Source of the DNA: Tillandsia leiboldiana
Lineage: Eukaryota > Streptophyta > Magnoliopsida > Poales > Bromeliaceae
DNA length: 64,000 nucleotides
Assembly (NCBI GenBank): GCA_029204045.2
Contig: CM055068.1
Coordinates: forward strand, 33,239,028-33,303,027
Direction: 5' to 3'
Shown here one piece after another: positions 56,516 through 64,000 of the stretch. The notes under the pieces were generated by a model that was given only the letters and a program-made list of their open reading frames with translations, was not told where the DNA came from and made no database searches. Every line of letters begins with the position of its first letter. Position 1 is the stretch's first letter. Position numbers and translations under genes: made by a program.

Positions 56516-57823
56516 TTTTGCTTCTTCTTCGAGGTCCTGCAATCTTCTTCTCAAACCCTTGTTTTGCTTTGCCAATTTCTTTGAATCCTTTAAAAGTTTA
56601 TGGTAGGCAAAAGCAAAGTCTTCACCTTCGGAATTACTCGATTCATCGTCCGTTGCAGTTTGTTCAACCTGGGAGGAGTTGGATAATGAACCGGATGTAC
56701 TTGCTATAAAGCACACGTAAGGTGAAGTTGTGGACGCGTGGAATGCCGTTGCGTTGTTTTCTTCATCACTGGAAGATGACTCATTGGACGTTGAGTTGTC
56801 ATCCCAAGTGACGGCTTGCATCGCCTTCTTCTTTGACGGATTCTTATTGGGGCACTCCGTTGAGATGTGACCGTAACCTCGGCACTTGAAGCATTGGATT
56901 TGTCCCTCCGAGTTTTTTTTGTCCTTTGAAAAACTCTCTTGCTTTCTTGACTTAAAGCTTGAAGTTCCTTTGCCTTTCTTCGACTTTACGAAGAATGAGG
57001 TTTTACTTGAATTACCCCTTCGAAAGTTTCGGCAAAATTTTCTCGTCAAGAGAGCAAGTTGCTTCTCATAATCCTCCATTGAAAGATTCTCATCATCGTC
57101 TAAGGAGGATAAATCCGCGTCTTCTTCTTTTGTTGTTTTCAACGCAAAACCTGAAGACTTAGAAGAAGATTGCTTTCCAGAAGAATAGTTAGTAGGAAAT
57201 GTCATTTCATAAGTTTGAAGTGCACCAACTAATTCTTCTACTTTGATTTCGTCCGGGTGTTTAACTGTTTCAATGGCCGCAACCTTAGGACGAAATCTTT
57301 CAGGAAGAGTCCTTAAAATCTTTCTTACAACTTTAGATTCTGGAATTTTCTCTCCCAAGTTAGCACATGTATTTACGATATCTTGCAATCGTGTATAGTA
57401 ATCTGTGAAAGATTCATTTTCTGCCATAAAAATTGAGTCAAATTTGCTCGTAAGCATTTGCAGTTTTTGAATCTTCACAATTCTTGTTCCCTCATGTGTA
57501 ACTTGTAGAACATCCCAGATTTCTTTCGCGGTCTCACATGCCGAGACGCGAGAGAATTCAGTTTGCGACAAAGCATTAAATAAGGCGTTAATTCCTTTGC
57601 CGTTGTAAGAAGATGCATCACTTTCTTCCTTGGTCCATTTCGACCTAGGTTTGATGGTGCGAACATCAGCAATAATTTCAGTCGGATTTGACCATCCAAA
57701 CTCGATTGATTGCCACACCCGTTCATCGATGGAAATTAAAAATGCTCTCATCCGTACTTTCCAGTAGGCATAATTTGTTCCATCGAAGAACGGTGGTCTG
57801 TTGATGTTTCCACCTTCAACCAT
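56468..57823 (-). pseudogene. Copia gag
   Basis: The start at 57823 lies 22 bases after the primer-binding site. The protein opens with PPFFDGTNYAYWKVRM, the hallmark of plant Copia gag. It continues through the capsid-like region (EIWDVLQVTHEGT, LPERFRPKV) to a basic stretch and a zinc knuckle C311-C314-H319-C324, then an acidic Ser-rich region and a heptad-rich C-terminus. It is intact up to about residue 436, where the one-base deletion near 56516 diverts it to a premature stop; the correct frame continues in the following segment. Confidence 0.92.
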
Positions 57824-57844
57824 TGTTTACAACCCTATTCCCTC

Positions 57845-57856
57845 TCTGATACCACT
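57845..57856 (-). promoter_or_regulatory. Copia primer-binding site
   Basis: CTCTGATACCAC on the plus strand, i.e. GTGGTATCAGAG on the minus strand, next to the LTR edge; initiator tRNA-Met type. Confidence 0.9.
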
Positions 57857-59155
57857 TGTTGGGTTATAACTATATGGATCTAAATAGGAAAAAAAACACC
57901 TAGAGGGGGGTGAATAGGTGTAAACAATAAACACTCAAAAATCTTTGCGTAATAAAACCCAATGCGGAAATGAAAATAACACGCAAAATTTTACGTGGAA
58001 AAATTTCAAAACTAGGAGTAAAAAACCACGGGACCGATCACACGGTGAAATCAACTAAGATTAAACACGTACAAAGGTGATATACCGTACTCACACATGA
58101 CTCATCCTTTTTCCATACCCTCCGAGTTGATCTTCTCCGCTCACTCCGCAACGCGCCTCGAATCCACGATTTGCGTCCAACGCCGAATCCACGGCGTCCA
58201 ACGTCGAATCCACGACGTCTGATTCGAATCCACGGTCTCCACCAAGTAGTACGTCTCGATCACACGAACGTACCTCGCTCCGAATCCACGAGAGCGGTAG
58301 CACCTTGAATCCACAAGGCCACGCGAATCCACGCGCCGATTTTTGGGAAAATCGTTGTTTTGTTGGTGGTGAAAATTCGCCGAATACTTAGATCAAAGAT
58401 AGATCGGAAATACCATCTAAGTATTCATTAATTTGATTCTACTCAAAATCTGAGTTTGAAATCCTAGAATCAAATTAATCAATATAGATGAAGAAACATA
58501 GAATAAATCTAGTTATTTCCTTTCTTCTCTATATGTGGATTTTTATAAGTTTTTCTCCGTTAATTTTTCTCGTTCATTTACGGAATAAAAAACTTATTGT
58601 AGATTACCCTAAAAGATGAAATTAGGGTTTACTTATAGGCTAGAAACCATTGGAAGAGGATAAGAATCAAAAACTGACTATAACAGATTTTTCCCGCACG
58701 ACAATCCGGACTGGATTTGGCTTGATTCGGACTATCGTTGTTTTTCAGAGAATTCCTGAAAAAATAGTGTTCGGGGTCCGGACTGAAATAACCACGGTCC
58801 GGACTGTTCATGCGATTTCTGCAGAATCCACGTTCGGGGTCCGGACTGAACCAAGGGTGTTCCGGACTGGATTTGCGCATGAACCTACCTACGTTCCGGG
58901 TCCGGACTGCAGTACCCTGATCCGGATCCTGAACATATAACAGTCCAGTTTCTTGATTTTTATGCAATTAAAAACCCATCCAAGTGTTTCTACATAATAA
59001 GAAGTATTCGGATCACCAAGATTGTTTAGTTAAACGTACCTGATCCTTTTGAATTCTTCTTTCTTGAGATTGAGGTATATGATCCAAACATCTTCATCTT
59101 CAATCTTCAAGACTTAAACACTTTCACGAAATACGCCAAAACAAATTCCTTAACA
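57857..59155 (-). repeat. Copia 5' LTR
   Basis: 1299 bp with ends TGTTGGG and TTAACA on the plus strand. It has the GTGGATTCG cluster (58155-58335), TATA-like CCTATAAGTA near 58630-58640 (minus strand), and the GTCCGGAC array (58700-58945). Confidence 0.93.
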
Positions 59156-59160
59156 ACGAG

Positions 59161-59265
59161 GACTCCTCAAAAAAATCCAAAAAAGATATAGTTACGTTTC
59201 TCTCGAAGTGCAGATGTGAATCGAGTCCTTAAACTCCCAATTCCGATAACGGTAGGAGAACTGGC
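59161..59265 (-). mobile_element. Host Gypsy LTR, right piece, fused to pol
   Basis: The continuation of 42213-43741 beyond the Copia element. It matches the leader part of the Gypsy LTR (compare CTCCAAAAAATCCAATAAAA and the GTAGATG-TAGAGTCCT block near 34507-34575). At about 59265 it passes directly into pol coding sequence, with no integrase, polypurine tract or U3 between. Confidence 0.75.
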
Positions 59266-60053
59266 GCTGAAATCAGTCTCCTCTTCAGCTCCTCAAAACT
59301 CTGCTGGCACTGCTCAGTCCAAATAAACCTCATCCCCTTCCTGGTCAAACAGGTCAGGGGAGTAGAGAGCTTCGCAAAGCCCTCTACGAACCGACGGTAG
59401 TAGCCTGCCAAGCCCAGAAAGCTTCGGACCTCCGTCACCGTCGTCGGTCTCGGCCAATCCCGAACTGTATCAATCTTCGTCGGGTCAACTGCCACTCCTG
59501 CGGCTGATACTAAGTGGCCCAAGAATGCAACCTCCCGAAGCCAGAACTCGCACTTCTTAAGCTTGGCATACAGCTTCTTCTCACGTAGAAGCTGCAGCAC
59601 TATCCTCAAGTGCTCCTCATGATCCAAATCGCTCCGGGAGTAGATCAAGATGTCATCAATGAACACAACCACAAACAGGTCCAAGTACGGCTGAAATACC
59701 CGGTTCATCAAATCCATGAATGCAGCTGGGGCATTAGTCAAACCAAACGGCATAACAGTAAACTCATAATGCCCATACCGGGATCGAAAAGCCGTCTTGG
59801 GGATGTCCTCGGCCCTCACCCTCAACTGGTGGTAACCTGACCGAAGATCAATCTTCGAAAACACTGAGGCTCCCTGCAACTGGTCAAATAAATCATCTAT
59901 CCGTGGTAGGGGATACTTGTTCCGGATGGTCACTTTATTCAACTCCCGATAATCCACACACAAACGAAGCGACCCATCCTTCTTCTTCACAAATAAAACT
60001 GGCGCTCCCCACGGAGAAACACTAGGCCTAACAAAGCCCCTATCCATCAGATC
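59229..60053 (-). pseudogene. Gypsy reverse transcriptase, truncated
   Basis: 272 residues from the methionine at 60047, preceded by a TAG at 60054-60056 that replaces a conserved codon in the RT-proximal region. It has SPWGAPVLFVKKKDGSLRLC, SKIDLRSGYHQL, MPFGLTNAPAAF, FIDD at 129-132 and FLGLAGYYRRFVEGF (connection). Homology stops at about ISAPV (59268); the last residues are read from LTR DNA. RNase H and integrase of this copy are missing. Confidence 0.92.
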
Positions 60054-61310
60054 CTAAAGCTGGGCCTTCAACTCCCTCAACTCGGCAGGTGCCATCCTAT
60101 AAGGCGCCTTTGAGATTGGTGCGGTTCCCGGTACCACATCAATCACAAACTCTACCTCCCTCTCCGGCGGCATAGTCGTCAACTCAGGGGGAAACACATC
60201 TGGGAACTCGCGGACAACAGGAATATCCTCGAGTCCCAGTGCCGCCGTAGGCACCTCCACAATCGTCGCTAAGAAAGCGGTGCAGCCTCTACTAATCATC
60301 CGCCTAGCCCTCGCCGAAGAAACAGTCACCGCAAAGAAGGTGCTCTGGCAGCCTCTGAAAACGAACTCCTCCTGTCCAGGCTCGCGGAGGGTCACCGTCC
60401 TCTCTCTGCAGTCTATAATAGCATAGTACCTCGACAACCAATCCATACCTAGCACGACGTCGAAATCCTGGAGCTGCCGCAAGACAAGCAAGTCTGCCGG
60501 CAAAATCCAGGATCCCAACTGCATAGGGCAAACCCTACAATACTCCTCGACATGCAAGACATGATCTGGTATCTGAACCTCTAATGCATGCGATAAAGAA
60601 ACTACCTCTATACCATGTAGGGATGCAAATGCTCTACTGATAAATGAATGCGATGCACCGGTATCAAAGAGAGTACGAGTACGAACTGCAGAAATCAAAA
60701 TAATACCTGCGACGACATGCTCTGCTGCCATAGCATCCTCTACCTGAGCGGCATAGACTCGACCGCTCGGCGCCGGGGGATGTCGCTCTGGCTGTCGCGA
60801 GGACGATGAAGCAAAATCTGGCCTACCGGAGGCCGCCGAAGGTCCTGCTGACTGACGAGGAACAAAGGATGCAGAAGCTGAGGAAGGAACCGGATAACCT
60901 GCCCTGGGGCACGCCCTCGCGAAGTGACCGGTCTGCCCGCAACGGAAGCAGCGGCCCTGACTCTGCAGGCACAGGGTCGGTGGGTGCGGTCCTCCACAAA
61001 TGATACAACGGTCGGGGCGCGGCTGCCGCGAAGTCTGCTGCTGCTGCGAAGACTGCTGCTGTCGAGGTGGTCGACGCTGCTGCTGTTGAGACTGACGAGA
61101 TGCCCCAGATCTCTGCCGCCCCTGATACCCCCGTCCCTGAGAGTGGAAACGGGGAGGTCTCGGGGGTCCCTGTCTACTCGACTGCCCCTCCTCAAACAGC
61201 GCCGGGCGCTTTGCCCCAGGAGTCACTACGGGGGGCTGGAGCCACCTCTGCCATCACGACCTCACCACTCTCCACATAAAGTGCCTGCTCCATCGAGGCC
61301 TCCAAAGTCT
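60054..61310 (-). pseudogene. Gypsy gag C-terminus and protease
   Basis: The segment open from about 61226 has 390 residues. It contains a Gln/Arg-rich stretch, a CIICGG...C cluster and a zinc knuckle C93-C96-H101-C106, protease LFDTGASHSFIS with the catalytic Asp at 188, and the start of the reverse transcriptase domain (REFPDVFPPEL, APYRMAPAELRELK). Upstream, gag residues in another frame (61230-61310, LEASMEQALYVE) belong to the same gag. The shift is one extra C in a C-run at 61230-61236. The gag N-terminus is missing, replaced by the integrase of the neighbouring copy. Confidence 0.9.
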
Positions 61311-64000
61311 GTAATACATGATCTCCAACCTGAAATTCTAAGTCTCGTCGCCGAACATCGGCATAGCTCCTCTGTCGGCTTTGGGCGGTCTGAAGATGCT
61401 TTCGAATCACTCGGACCTTCTCCTCTGCCTCTATCAATACATCTGGTCCCAAGGTCCGCCTCTCGCCCACGTCACTCCAATAAAGTGGTGACCGACACTT
61501 GCGTCCATACAATGCTTCAAACGGAGCCATCTGAATGCTCGCTTGAAAGCTATTGTTGTACGCGAATTTAGCCAAAGATAAATGTCGAATCCACCCTCCG
61601 CCGAAATCCAGGACGCAAGCCCTCAACATGTCCTCCAGGATTTGTATAGTCCGCTCTGACTGCCCATCAGTCTGCGGATGAAAAGCCATACTGAACCTGA
61701 ATTGAGTCCCCAAGGCTGTCTGCAAGCTCCTCCAGAAACGCGAAACAAACCTCGGGTCTCTATCTGATACAATGGAGGCGGGGACTCCATGTAATCTTAC
61801 TATCTCATCTAGATATAGCTGGGCTAGTCGCTCAAGTGGCCACGTAGTCTGCATGGGCAGAAAGTGCGCCGACTTGGTAAATCTATCTACAACTACCCAG
61901 ATAGCGTCTGCTCCTCCCTGTGCCCTTGGCAATCCGACCACGAAATCCATCGTAATGTGGTCCCATTTCCACTCGGGAATTGGGAGACTTTGTAACTTGC
62001 CAGCTGGCACTCGATGCTCAGCTTTCACCTGCTGACAAGTTAAACACTGAGCCACAAATCTCCCAATATCCCTCTTCATGCCTTTCCACCAGAAGTGTGC
62101 CTTGAGGTCCTTATACATCTTAGTCCCACCAGGATGTAGGGTATAAGGTGTATAATGGGCCTCTCGCAATATCTGCTCTCTGATCTCCGCATCTATTGGC
62201 ACACATGCTCGGTCTCTGTACCTTAGTACTCCCGAAGCATCTATTGTAAAGTCCCCTGACTGATCACTCGGAGTTTGATCTCTAATCCTGGTCAAGTGGG
62301 GGTCTTCACTCTGTTTTTCTTTGATCCTGTCCAGCAGAGTGGGCTGCACGACTAAAGACGTCAACCTAGCAGAGACCCCAGGGGACACAACCTCTATCTT
62401 GAGCCGTCTCATTTCCTCTAATAGCGGTGCCTGGTCTGTGATCAACATAGACAAACTTTGCACCGCCCTCCTACTCAAGGCGTCAGCGACCACATTAGCC
62501 TTGCCTGGGTGGTAGAGAATATCTACATCATAATCCTTTAATAGCTCTAACCACCTACGTTGCCTCAAATTCAGCTCCTTTTGCGTGAACAGATACTTTA
62601 GGCTCTTGTGGTCGGTGTAGATTTCACAATGCTCCCCATACAGATAATGGCGCCAGAGCTTCAGCGCAAACACTACAGCAGCAAGCTCCAAGTCATGGGT
62701 AGGGTAATTTTTCTCATATTCTTTGAGTTGTCTTGATGCATATGCAATTACCCTCCCTTCCTGCATCAACACACAACCGAGTCCACTGTGTGATGCATCG
62801 CTGTAGATCACATATCCTTTTCCCATAACAGGAAGGGAAAGGATAGGAGCGGTCATCAGTCTATTCTTCAGCTCCTCAAAGCTCCTTTGACAGTCCTCAC
62901 TCCAGATAAACTTCACTCCCTTACGCGTCAAGCGAGTGAGGGGTGTGGAGAGCTTCGCAAAGCCTTCCACAAATCGACGGTAATACCCAGCTAAACCCAT
63001 AAAGCTACGTACCTCAGAAACCGTCGTCGGTCGGGGCCAATCACGGACTGCCTCAATCTTTGCTGGGTCTACTGCCACACCTGCGGCGGAAATCACATGG
63101 CCTAAGAAGACTACCTCCCGAAGCCAAAACTCGCACTTTGCTAGCTTGGCAAACAACTTCTTCTCTCGCAGAAGTTGCAGCACAATCCTTAAGTGCTCCT
63201 CATGCTCAGCATCACTTCGGGAGTAGACCAAGATATCATCAATGAACACCACCACGAACCGGTCCAAGTAAGGTCGGAAGATCCGGTTCATCAAATCCAT
63301 GAACGCGGCAGGGGCATTAGTTAGCCCAAAAGGCATAACTGTAAATTCATAATGCCCATACCGTGATCTAAATACCGTTTTTGGGATATCCTCGGCCTTC
63401 ACCTTCAACTGGTGGTAACCGGACTGCAAATCTATCTTAGAGAAGACACAAGACCCTTGCAGCTGATCAAAAAGATCATCGATGCGCGGCAAAGGGTACT
63501 TGTTCTTGATGGTCACTTTATTTAATTCCCTATAGTCCACACACAATCGAAGTGACCCATCCTTCTTTTTCACGAATAGCACCGGCGCTCCCCAAGGCGA
63601 CACACTCGGCCTAATAAAGCCCTTGTCCATCAAATCCTGGAGTTGCGCCTTAAGCTCTCGCAGCTCAGCCAGTGCCATCCGGTAAGGAGCCTTTGAGATT
63701 GGCGCAGTTCCCGGAACTACGTCAATCACAAACTCAATCTCCCTATCTGGCGGCATGCTAGTCAGCTCAGGTGGGAAAACATCCGGGAACTCGCGGGCAA
63801 TAGGGATATCCCCGAGTCCCGGTGCCGCCGTAGGCCCCTCAACAACACTAGCCAAAAAGGCTACACATCCTCGATGGATCATCTGCCTTGCTCGGGAAGT
63901 CGAGACCAAAGAGGCAAAGAAAGCACTCTGACAACCCCGGTATACTAACATCTCCTGGCCCGGCTCTCTAAAAGTGACAGTCCTTGCGGCACAGTCAATA
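61192..64000 (-). pseudogene. Gypsy pol (protease end, RT, RNase H, integrase), 3' truncated, runs off window
   Basis: The frame is open from the window edge to 61192. Counting from the methionine at 63951: RT catalytic FIDD at 236-239; RNase H D385, E422 and D447; integrase zinc site H599-H606-C637-C640; integrase D669, D730 and E766. Homology to integrase stops after VGDHV (about residue 879, 61314), before the GPF motif and chromodomain. The last ~40 residues are gag of another copy. No stop or shift was seen in the 2.7 kb of pol. The upstream gag and protease lie outside the window. Integrase is about 90% similar by eye to that at 36021. Confidence 0.93.

Larger units (their letters stand above)
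43742..59155 (-). mobile_element. Ty1/Copia Sirevirus-type element with env-like ORF
   Basis: Two LTRs (43742-45039, 1298 bp; 57857-59155, 1299 bp) lie within the duplication ACGAG (43737-43741 and 59156-59160). The minus-strand order is gag, protease, integrase, reverse transcriptase, RNase H, then a third env-like ORF, which is the Sirevirus plan. The primer-binding site is at 57845-57856 and the polypurine tract CCAAAGGGGGAGAT at 45040-45055. The LTRs differ at a few percent of positions by eye, so this copy is older than the LARD at 14841. gag-pol is broken by frameshifts and a solo LTR insertion. Confidence 0.94.

Overview
The window is transposon-packed plant nuclear DNA; I see no convincing host gene. 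The evidence is plant-type Ty3/Gypsy chromovirus (Tekay/Del-like) polyproteins with roughly 3 kb LTRs, a Sirevirus-type Ty1/Copia element, a plant RepHel Helitron, and a Cassandra TRIM whose LTR carries 5S-rRNA-like sequence. Codon and motif style suggest an angiosperm, possibly a monocot such as pineapple; that species guess is inference only.

Layout. 1-5808: two Gypsy-type LTR fragments in opposite orientation (minus 1-~1450, plus ~1500-5808); the second contains a solo Copia LTR (3874-5126, TSD TACTG). 5809-12257: a decayed Helitron RepHel pseudogene on the minus strand, split by a solo LTR (9355-11543, TSD AGGAC). 12258-22604: AT-rich DNA with a 52-base (AT)n run, a ~299 bp tandem duplication, a ~417 bp tandem array and a ~557 bp tandem duplication. 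A young 4.67 kb non-autonomous LTR element (14841-19508, TSD TCCTT) sits inside the 417 bp array. 22605-25712: solo Gypsy LTR (TSD ACTTA). 25718-28040: AT-rich, then a purine-rich repeat.

28040-61300 is a deep nest. The host is a Gypsy element (pol 59229-61230, LTR piece 42213-43741 plus 59161-59265). Its LTR holds a truncated second-family LTR (28040-29091 plus 41473-42212). That is split by a 12.4 kb Gypsy element (29092-41467, TSD ACAAA), whose 3' LTR is split by Cassandra (30091-33787, TSD CACCC), which in turn is split by a solo Gypsy LTR (30380-33495, TSD TGCAC). The same host LTR also took a 15.4 kb Sirevirus-type Copia element (43742-59155, TSD ACGAG). That element's reverse transcriptase is cut beside its YVDD motif by a 4.0 kb solo LTR (49639-53644, TSD GTCAT). 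The window ends in a second Gypsy pol (61310-64000), fused through its integrase to the gag of the host element.

Functionally, nothing in gag-pol looks able to move by itself: each copy has stops, frameshifts, deletions or insertions. The exceptions worth attention are the open env-like third ORF of the Sirevirus (45679-47121), which is preceded by what looks like its own promoter and 5' intron, and the almost identical LTRs of the non-autonomous element at 14841-19508.
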